Assembly (NCBI GenBank): GCA_023248655.1
Contig: JAHFEE010000004.1
Span: 1-34,037 of the forward strand
Reading direction: 5' to 3'
DNA: 34,037 nt
From: Myxococcales bacterium
Lineage (GTDB): Bacteria > Myxococcota > UBA727 > JABDBI01
In this document: in pieces, positions 9,642-19,539 of the stretch
Numbering within the stretch: position 1 is the first letter of the stretch
Layout: each line of letters opens with the position of its first letter
Notes under the pieces: model-generated
Databases searched by the model: none
What the model was told of the DNA's origin: nothing
Seen by the model: the letters and a program-made list of their open reading frames with translations, nothing else
Made by a program: the position numbers and the translations under genes

Positions 9642-10442
9642 ATGAAGACCAAATATTTAGACATTTTATATGAAACAAATAACCGAATAGCTAAGATTAT
9701 CATAAATCGTCCAGAGGTACATAATGCATTTAGACCGTTGACTATTCGAGAAATGTTGCATGCGTTAAATTTAGCAAAAAATGATAACTCTATTGGAGTA
9801 ATTATTCTAACCGGTATGGGAAATTTGGCATTTTGCTCAGGAGGAGATCTTAGAGTAAGAAAAGAAACAGGATATGAAGATATCGATGGAACTCAGAATT
9901 TAAACGTTCTAGATCTGCAGAGACAAATCAGAACATGTCCAAAACCTACAATTGCACGTGTGGCCGGTTATGCTATCGGTGGAGGACATGTGTTGCATAT
10001 GATGTGCGATCTCACCATCGCTGCCGATAATGCTATTTTTGGGCAGACTGGACCTCGTGTTGGCTCTTTCGATGCTGGCTACGGTGCAAGTTATATGGCA
10101 CGAATAGTTGGTCAAAAAAAAGCTCGTGAAATTTGGTTTTTATGTCGAAAGTATAATGCTCAACAAGCCTTAGAAATGGGCCTAGTGAACACAGTTGTAC
10201 CTATTGAGAAATTAGACACAGAGGTCAATAAATGGGCTCATGAAATCTTGGAAAATTCTTCTTTAGCAATTATGTGCCTAAAGGCTGCATTAAATGCTGA
10301 TTGTGATGGACAGGCAGGTTTGCAGGAGTTGGCAGGATGTGCTACAATGCTTTATTATATGTCTCCAGAAAGCAAAGAAGGAAAAAATGCATTTTTGGAA
10401 CATAGAGTGCCAAATTTTAATCAATTTAATGAAAAGAAATAA
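9642..10442 (+). CDS. menB: 1,4-dihydroxy-2-naphthoyl-CoA synthase (crotonase family)
   Basis: [84 protein letters not shown] ... [26 protein letters not shown], highly characteristic of MenB. Confidence 0.94.
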   Translation: MKTKYLDILYETNNRIAKIIINRPEVHNAFRPLTIREMLHALNLAKNDNSIGVIILTGMGNLAFCSGGDLRVRKETGYEDIDGTQNLNVLDLQRQIRTCPKPTIARVAGYAIGGGHVLHMMCDLTIAADNAIFGQTGPRVGSFDAGYGASYMARIVGQKKAREIWFLCRKYNAQQALEMGLVNTVVPIEKLDTEVNKWAHEILENSSLAIMCLKAALNADCDGQAGLQELAGCATMLYYMSPESKEGKNAFLEHRVPNFNQFNEKK

Positions 10443-10517
10443 TATTGTAACATTTTTGAAATATACGACACATATAGCAATAGTGTGATAGCCTAAAAAT
10501 TTTACATTGAATATAAA

Positions 10518-11095
<578 letters not shown>

Positions 11096-11106
11096 TAGTT
11101 AATGAC

Positions 11107-11511
11107 ATGAAGGTTAAATGTCTATTTATTTATATCTTTCTCGTAGGCTCAATGCCATTATCTGCCTTTTCCGAGGATAAGAATAAAAATTTAAGGAATG
11201 AGAACCATATACCGAGTGAGGCTTTTTTAACAGATGATCCCTTTTTTTGGGTCTCTGGTGGTTCTTCGTTAATTTTCTCATATTTCATAAGCAGCAAATT
11301 GAAATATGGAATTGAATACGGGCTGCCTGTGTGTGCTGGTTATATCGCAATTGCCGAAACTGCTATTTCGTCGCTTGTATTTAAGAAAGTGAGTCTACAG
11401 ATTACAGGAGTTACATTTCCCGCTGTTGGATTAATCGCACTTTTTGCGGCCAAATCCGTAATGACCTGTCCGAAGACTGGGCATTCTGGGTGCACTTGCG
11501 GCTTAAATTAG
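11107..11511 (+). CDS. Hypothetical secreted/membrane protein with Cys-rich C-terminus
   Basis: 134 aa; N-terminal signal-like MKVKCLFIYIFLVGSMPLSAFS, several hydrophobic segments, tail CPKTGHSGCTCGLN; starts 11 nt after tRNA CCA. Confidence 0.6.
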   Translation: MKVKCLFIYIFLVGSMPLSAFSEDKNKNLRNENHIPSEAFLTDDPFFWVSGGSSLIFSYFISSKLKYGIEYGLPVCAGYIAIAETAISSLVFKKVSLQITGVTFPAVGLIALFAAKSVMTCPKTGHSGCTCGLN

Positions 11512-11563
11512 TTAACAAGGTTAAATTAAGAATTTGAACTATATGTGCGGCAATTGCTTATTA

Positions 11564-13410
<1,847 letters not shown>

Positions 13411-13422
13411 TTAATATTTACC

Positions 13423-13533
13423 TTATAAATTAGATGCTATAAAAGAAACAGATTGACTATGCAACAAGGATTGTTCTAGGACTCCAGCAATTCGTAATAA
13501 ACATTGTGTAGTATTGTAATTTATTTCATTCAT
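13423..13533 (-). CDS. Possible 36-aa small ORF between murA and atpD
   Basis: MNEINYNTTQCLLRIAGVLEQSLLHSQSVSFIASNL; ATG overlaps murA TGA (ATGA), ends 15 nt before atpD start. Confidence 0.3.
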   Translation of the reverse strand: MNEINYNTTQCLLRIAGVLEQSLLHSQSVSFIASNL

Positions 13534-14810
13534 AAAATATTGCTATCGTTAACCCGCAATATATCCACTCCTAATTGTACAAGCTTATTTTCTAGCGTTA
13601 CATAACCACGATCCAAATGATGAATGTGCAATATTTCACTTGTGCCTTCGGCACTAAGCGCTGCAATTATCAAACCTGCCGATGCCCGCAAATCAGATGC
13701 TTTAACTTTTGAACCTGTTAATTTATTTTTACCTTTAATAATTGCTAAATTTCCATGTGTTGATATATCTGCACCCATTTTAGTCAATTCCAATGTATGC
13801 ATAAAACGATTTTCCCAAACATTTTCTTGAATATAACTTATTCCATTCGCAACACATAAACAACTCATAATCTGAGCTTGCATGTCTGTAGGAAATCCAG
13901 GATATGGTGCTGTTTTAATATTTATATTTTGAATCTGCTTTGACGCATTAACCCTTACTCCATTTTGATCTACGTGAAAGTTGCATCCAATTTTTTGAAA
14001 ATTAATGACAATAGACTGTAGGGTTTTTAAGCAAACATTTTTAATAAAAATATTTCCGCCCGTGATGGTTGCCATTGCGATAAATGTTCCAATTTCAATG
14101 CGGTCTGGTGATATAATGTGTCGCATTCCCTTTAATGATTTTTGACCAATAATTTGAATTGTGCGCGTTCCTGCACCGATTATCATCGAACCCATAGAAT
14201 TAAGAGCCTGTGCTAATTCTATTATCTCTGGTTCTTGAGCGGCATTTTCAAGAATCGTTGTTCCATCAGCTAAGCAAGCTGCCATCATTATATTTTCAGT
14301 CGCCCCAACGCTTGGAAATCTAAATTTTATTCTAGCTCCAGAAAGTCTACCATTTGGTACATGAGCTTTTATTTGATCATTTTCAATAATTATATTAGCA
14401 CCCATCATCGAAAGTCCATCCAGGTGCATGTTTACAGGGCGCTTACCAATGGCGCACCCTCCCGGAAGTGAAATCTTGGCTTTTCCAATTTTGGCTAACA
14501 ATGGGCCTAGCATCAAAATGGAAGCTCGAAATTTTTTTACAACTTCATTACTTGGTTCTGAATAACAAAATTCTTTATTTATTATATGGGAGAAATAATT
14601 TTTTTTATCGAAATGTAAAATTTTAATCCCAAAATCCATTAAAAGCTGTTTCAGGTTTTGAACATCATCCAAATTTGGAATATTTCCTATAATGCTATCA
14701 TCCGAGGAAAGCATAGTTGCAATCAAAATTGGAAGTGCTGCATTTTTTGAGCCAGAAATTGTAACTTCTCCATTTAAAGTACAACCACCTTTGATAATGA
14801 ATTTATCCAT
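13530..14810 (-). CDS. murA: UDP-N-acetylglucosamine 1-carboxyvinyltransferase
   Basis: [66 protein letters not shown] opens at 14903 but the homologous start is about 14810. Confidence 0.96.
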   Translation of the reverse strand: MDKFIIKGGCTLNGEVTISGSKNAALPILIATMLSSDDSIIGNIPNLDDVQNLKQLLMDFGIKILHFDKKNYFSHIINKEFCYSEPSNEVVKKFRASILMLGPLLAKIGKAKISLPGGCAIGKRPVNMHLDGLSMMGANIIIENDQIKAHVPNGRLSGARIKFRFPSVGATENIMMAACLADGTTILENAAQEPEIIELAQALNSMGSMIIGAGTRTIQIIGQKSLKGMRHIISPDRIEIGTFIAMATITGGNIFIKNVCLKTLQSIVINFQKIGCNFHVDQNGVRVNASKQIQNINIKTAPYPGFPTDMQAQIMSCLCVANGISYIQENVWENRFMHTLELTKMGADISTHGNLAIIKGKNKLTGSKVKASDLRASAGLIIAALSAEGTSEILHIHHLDRGYVTLENKLVQLGVDILRVNDSNIL

Positions 14811-15555
14811 TTTCAACCTCCACAATGCGGTCATTTCCAGAATAATCTTTAATGATTTTTCCAAAATGTCTAAAATAGCTTCCTTGATTATAGCCGATTT
14901 CAAGTAGAATGAAAGAATTAGGCTTTAAGTATAATGAAGCTTGAAATATTATTTTCTTATGCAATCCAATTCCCAATTTTCCAATTCCCCTTAAGGCAAC
15001 AATTGGTTCAAAACATCTTATATCTTTTGGTAATATTTTTATATTTGAAGGTTTGATGTATGGTGGATTAGCTACCAATAAATTGAATTTTCTTTTAAAT
15101 TCTCTAAGGGGATCCAACAAATATCCAACTCTTGTCTTTACTCGATTGCTCAATTTGTATTTTTCAATATTTTTATTCATAACACTTATCGCATTATGGC
15201 TAATATCTGTTGCTACAACATTTATATTTGGTCGTTCCAATGCTAGCGTTATTCCAACACATCCAGAGCCTGAGCATGCGTCAACAACCCAGAAATTACC
15301 GCTAGTTGGAATGTGAGACAATGCAACTTCTACCAATTTTTCGGTATCAGGTCTCGGAATTAAAACATATTTATTTACTATAAAATCCCTTCCGTAAAAT
15401 TCCTTATGTCCCGTTATATAAGCAATTGGTTCACCTAACGCTCTCCGATTGACGAGTTTATTGAAATCTGCAAGAGCAATATGAGCCTGAAGTCGATTAC
15501 AGTTTAATACGTGAGCAAGTAAAATTTCAGATTCTAAATCTAAAGGAGTGAACAT
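14803..15555 (-). CDS. prmC: Peptide-chain release factor N5-glutamine methyltransferase
   Basis: [59 protein letters not shown]; start set at ATG 15555 because the longer ORF (to 15729) is antisense to tatA. Confidence 0.88.
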   Translation of the reverse strand: MFTPLDLESEILLAHVLNCNRLQAHIALADFNKLVNRRALGEPIAYITGHKEFYGRDFIVNKYVLIPRPDTEKLVEVALSHIPTSGNFWVVDACSGSGCVGITLALERPNINVVATDISHNAISVMNKNIEKYKLSNRVKTRVGYLLDPLREFKRKFNLLVANPPYIKPSNIKILPKDIRCFEPIVALRGIGKLGIGLHKKIIFQASLYLKPNSFILLEIGYNQGSYFRHFGKIIKDYSGNDRIVEVENG

Positions 15556-15766
15556 GTTTGGTATTGGTCCTTGGGAATTAATGGTTGTATTCGGAATTCT
15601 TCTTCTCTTATTTGGAGGAAAGCGTTTGCCGGGTTTAGCGAGCGGACTTGGAAGTGCTATTAAAAATTTTAAGCAAGCACTTAACGAAGTAGATGTTAAG
15701 CCAGAATCAGAAAACAAGCTTTTAAACAAATCAGATAAAGATACTAAAGATATTAATTTTCAATAA
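15554..15766 (+). CDS. tatA: Sec-independent translocase TatA/E
   Basis: [50 protein letters not shown] at 15542-15548 fits ATG 15554 better than GTG 15548. Confidence 0.94.
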   Translation: MFGIGPWELMVVFGILLLLFGGKRLPGLASGLGSAIKNFKQALNEVDVKPESENKLLNKSDKDTKDINFQ

Positions 15767-15896
15767 ATGTTTATCAAAATTTAAACTAATTTCACCTTAT
15801 TGAAGTATTCAACATATTATATGGTTATTTCTTAGTAATATTAACTGATAGCATTAAAAAATATAATTAAATTAATCAAAAAACTTTTTAAATAAC

Positions 15897-16385
15897 TTAA
15901 AAATGGAAAATAGCTCTTAATTTAGTTTCTATTTCATCGTGTGTAACCCCCTTGGATAAACTTAATTCACGAATCAATAAGGATTTCACAGTATCAAGCA
16001 TTTTACGCTCTCCAAAACTTAATTCTTTATCATTTTTTAAAATACAAAGGTCTCTTAAAACTTTTGCTACCTCGAAAATGGACCCAGATTTTATTTTTTC
16101 CAAATATTCTCTGTGTCTACGATTCCATGTTGCAGATTCTGCAATTTTTTCTCGTTTTTTTAATATTTCAAACACAGCATCTGCTTCTTTTATTGATACG
16201 ATTTCACGAATTCCAATCTGGTCAATATTGTTTTCAGGAACCATGACACGCATGGAATTTTCTAAAATACTTAAGATGTAAAACGTTTGTTGATTATTGT
16301 TGATTGTACGAATTTCTATACTTAAAATTTCAGCTACCCCATGTGCAGGGTAAACGACTTTATCCCCTACATTAAATTTGGCCAT
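15897..16385 (-). CDS. carD: CarD/CdnL-family RNA polymerase-binding regulator
   Basis: FNVGDKVVYPAHGVAEI ... MVPENNIDQIGIREI ... WNRRHREYLEKIKSGSIFEVAKVLRDL ... LSFGERKMLDTVKSLLIRELS. Confidence 0.93.
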   Translation of the reverse strand: MAKFNVGDKVVYPAHGVAEILSIEIRTINNNQQTFYILSILENSMRVMVPENNIDQIGIREIVSIKEADAVFEILKKREKIAESATWNRRHREYLEKIKSGSIFEVAKVLRDLCILKNDKELSFGERKMLDTVKSLLIRELSLSKGVTHDEIETKLRAIFHF

Positions 16386-16404
16386 AGCTTATAATATTGG
16401 CATA

Positions 16405-16448
16405 GAAAACGGAAATTGGCTAGAACAATCTAGTTAATTTCCGTTTTC
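16405..16448. repeat. 20-bp inverted repeat / hairpin with ACAA loop upstream of carD
   Basis: GAAAACGGAAATTGGCTAGA-ACAA-TCTAGTTAATTTCCGTTTTC; 18 Watson-Crick pairs plus two G-T positions on the plus strand. Confidence 0.9.
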
Positions 16449-16492
16449 AAATATTTCAGAATTTAAATATATACGATATTATTTTTTAAATC

Positions 16493-16545
16493 TTTAATCA
16501 TAATTTAATGCCGAACAGGTTTAATCATAATTTAATGCCGAGCAG
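16493..16545. repeat. 27-bp tandem direct repeat, two copies
   Basis: TTTAATCATAATTTAATGCCGAACAGG followed by TTTAATCATAATTTAATGCCGAGCAG, one substitution. Confidence 0.95.
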
Positions 16546-16749
16546 AGTGTAAATTTTATACATGGCGCCTTGCCATTATCACCAAATAGTTCAATTTTTC
16601 ATTATTCTTGATTCGTAAAATATTTTTAAAATAATGAACAATTCCGAATTTAAGGCAAGATCACGACTATGTACTCAATGTGCAGTATTTTGTTTTGCTA
16701 TATCATCGCAGTATTGCTAATATTAAAGAAGTTTGGAAATATTATTTCA

Positions 16750-18378
16750 ATGAAATGTAATAATAAAACTAAATTTATATTTGTTACCGGAGGCGTAGTA
16801 AGTTCTCTTGGAAAAGGAATAGTTTCTGCGTCTATCGGTGCACTGCTCAAAAGCAGAGGACTTAATATCAGTGTTTTAAAACTGGATCCATACTTAAATA
16901 TAGATCCAGGAACAATGAATCCATTTCAACATGGAGAAGTATTCGTTACTGACGACGGGGCAGAGACAGATTTAGATCTAGGACATTATGAACGTTATAT
17001 TTCTGTAAAATTAAATTGTTTAAATAGTAAATCAGCTGGCCAGATTTATCTAAATGTATTAGAAAAGGAACGTCAAGGCAAATACCTAGGAGAAACCGTT
17101 CAAGTAATTCCGCACATTACTGATGAAATAAAGAATTCTATTTATCTGGCAGGGGAGAAGTGCAATATTTTAATTTGCGAAGTTGGCGGAACTGTTGGCG
17201 ACATAGAATCATTACCATTCATTGAAGCCATTAGGCAAATTCGTCAAAAAGAAGGCATTAAATCTGTTTTCTTTATTCATGTTTCCTATCTGCCCTACAT
17301 AGACACAGCGGGAGAAGTAAAAACTAAACCAACTCAACATTCAGTGAAGGCCTTACTTGGACTTGGCATACAGCCAGATTTGTTATTGCTTAGAAGTAAA
17401 AACAAAATTTCGAATGAAATAAAATCTAAAATATCACTTTTTTGCAATGTGCCATTAACCGCAGTTGCGAATTGTCCGGATCTTGCAACCATATATGAGG
17501 CACCTCTTATTCTTCGAAACGAGCACGTTGATCAACTTATTTTAGAACATTTAAATATTGAATCAATAGATTCAGATCTAGCAGAATGGAAAAATGTTGT
17601 TTGGAAATTCAAACATCCCAAAAAGAAAATCAATATAGGAATTGTGGGAAAATATGTTAATTTTACTGAAAGTTATAAAAGTGTAAACGAGGCATTGATT
17701 CACGCTGGAATTCATCTAAATACAAGAATTATTTTTCATTACATTGATGCTGAAAATATTAAAAATGAAGAAATTGAAAAAAATTTAAAAATTTTAGACG
17801 GAATTCTGGTTCCGGGTGGGTTTGGAGAACGTGGAATAAATGGCAAAATAGCTAGTGTCAAATTTGCGAGAGAGAATTTGATTCCATACTTTGGGATTTG
17901 TTTAGGATTGCAAATTGCAGTGATTGAATTCTCAATCAATTGTGCACATATAATCAACGCAACCTCTGAAGAATTCGATCCAAAAGCAAAGAATCTAGTA
18001 ATTCACTATATTAAGAATCAGCAAAAAATAACAAGAAAAGGGGGAACTATGCGTTTGGGAAGTTATCCATGTGCAATAATGGAGAACACTATGGCTTATG
18101 ATATATATCGTCAAAAATTAATATTTGAACGCCATCGTCATAGGTATGAAATTAATAATGATTACCGAGACAAGCTTGTGTCTGCTGGTTTAATTTTTAG
18201 CGGATTTTCTCCGGATAAAAATTTAATAGAAATAATCGAATTAAAAGAGCATCCCTTTTTTTTGGCTTGTCAATTTCATCCCGAATTTTTATCTAATCCA
18301 TTGAATCCGCACCCAATATTCAAAAGATTCATCAAAGAATCAATTAACCACAATGAAAAACGACAACTTATTTACTGA
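16750..18378 (+). CDS. pyrG: CTP synthase
   Basis: KFIFVTGGVVSSLGKGIVSASIGALLKSRG, KLDPYLNIDPGTMNPFQHGEVFVTDDGAETDLDLGHYERY, glutaminase YFGICLGLQ; ORF opens at 16669 but the homologous start is about 16750. Confidence 0.97.
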   Translation: MKCNNKTKFIFVTGGVVSSLGKGIVSASIGALLKSRGLNISVLKLDPYLNIDPGTMNPFQHGEVFVTDDGAETDLDLGHYERYISVKLNCLNSKSAGQIYLNVLEKERQGKYLGETVQVIPHITDEIKNSIYLAGEKCNILICEVGGTVGDIESLPFIEAIRQIRQKEGIKSVFFIHVSYLPYIDTAGEVKTKPTQHSVKALLGLGIQPDLLLLRSKNKISNEIKSKISLFCNVPLTAVANCPDLATIYEAPLILRNEHVDQLILEHLNIESIDSDLAEWKNVVWKFKHPKKKINIGIVGKYVNFTESYKSVNEALIHAGIHLNTRIIFHYIDAENIKNEEIEKNLKILDGILVPGGFGERGINGKIASVKFARENLIPYFGICLGLQIAVIEFSINCAHIINATSEEFDPKAKNLVIHYIKNQQKITRKGGTMRLGSYPCAIMENTMAYDIYRQKLIFERHRHRYEINNDYRDKLVSAGLIFSGFSPDKNLIEIIELKEHPFFLACQFHPEFLSNPLNPHPIFKRFIKESINHNEKRQLIY

Positions 18379-18420
18379 TATGCATTTGACTTATTTTTAA
18401 GTTAGGGATACGCAATTTCC

Positions 18421-19491
18421 ATGACCTTAAAGAACAAATTATCAACTGATTTTTATGATATTAAAGTTCCTGAATTTGAAAAAAATATATCTGAATTAAA
18501 TATTGTTAGAAGAATTGAGTTGCTTAATTCGAAATTAATGGTTGATTTAGTGTTACCCAGCTTTGCGCTTCGTTCTGAGCGAGAACTGGTTAAAAATATA
18601 AAAGAGATTATAGCAAAACATGTTTCAAGTGAAACAGAAATAGAATTAAATGTATTTGCAGAAGTTAAACCCGCAGTTAAACAAAGTATCAAGAAAGATA
18701 AAATTGCTGATGTTAAGAATATTATACTGGTTCTTTCTGGCAAAGGTGGCGTTGGGAAAAGTACGGTAGCTGCAAATTTAGCGCAAACTTTATCAAAAAT
18801 GGGTTGTCAGGTTGGGTTAATGGATGCTGATGTCTATGGGCCCTCTATGCCAACAATATTCGATGTCTCAAAAAATACGCAAATCGTTGGCATAATAAAT
18901 GAGGAAACAAAAGAAAATTACATGATTCCAATCAATTTAAACGGAATCAAACTTATGAGTATAGGTTTTTTAGTTGATACGAATTCTGCGATGATTTGGC
19001 GAGGTCCAATGATTTCATCTGCAATTGTACAAATGTTTAATAATACTGCCTGGGGAGATATTGATTATTTAATTGTCGACATGCCGCCTGGAACTGGTGA
19101 TATTCAATTAACTATATCCCAAAAATTAAACACATCGGGCGCGATAATTGTTTCAACTCCACATGAATTAGCGCTTGCGGATGTAATTAGAGCCAAGGCC
19201 ATGTTGGATAAATTAAAAATTCCGATTTTTGGATTAGTTGAAAATATGAGTTACTTCATTTGTAATAATTGCAACGCTAAACATGAGATCTTTTCACATG
19301 GTGGCGCCACTGCTCTTGCCGATTCTTTAAAAATTCCAATATTTGCAGAAATTCCGCTTGACAGTACAATTGATTTTCAAAACAAAATTTATCAGGATTT
19401 AGCATACGATTTAGCTACAATTATAGCAAAAATGGCTTTAAATAATTCTAACAGAGAACAGGAAGGCGCTCAGTTAAATATTTTAACATGA
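18421..19491 (+). CDS. mrp: Mrp/ApbC-type P-loop Fe-S carrier ATPase
   Basis: LVLSGKGGVGKSTVAANLAQTLSKMGCQVGLMDADVYGPSMP, VDMPPGTGDIQLT, CxxC (FICNNCNAKH). Confidence 0.93.
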   Translation: MTLKNKLSTDFYDIKVPEFEKNISELNIVRRIELLNSKLMVDLVLPSFALRSERELVKNIKEIIAKHVSSETEIELNVFAEVKPAVKQSIKKDKIADVKNIILVLSGKGGVGKSTVAANLAQTLSKMGCQVGLMDADVYGPSMPTIFDVSKNTQIVGIINEETKENYMIPINLNGIKLMSIGFLVDTNSAMIWRGPMISSAIVQMFNNTAWGDIDYLIVDMPPGTGDIQLTISQKLNTSGAIIVSTPHELALADVIRAKAMLDKLKIPIFGLVENMSYFICNNCNAKHEIFSHGGATALADSLKIPIFAEIPLDSTIDFQNKIYQDLAYDLATIIAKMALNNSNREQEGAQLNILT

Positions 19492-19539
19492 TAAGCTGAT
19501 AAATAAATTTAAACCATGAATCCCAGTAATGTGTTCCTC

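Noticed and set aside
15556-15729. N-terminal extension of the prmC ORF ([16 protein letters not shown]...)
   Set aside because: Entirely antisense to the clearly coding tatA; more likely a shadow frame
16669-16749. 27-aa hydrophobic N-terminal extension of PyrG (MYSMCSILFCYIIAVLLILKKFGNIIS)
   Set aside because: CTP synthase homologues begin at MKxxTKFIFVTGG; extension is likely just upstream open frame, although a TM-tethered PyrG would be notable if proteomics showed it
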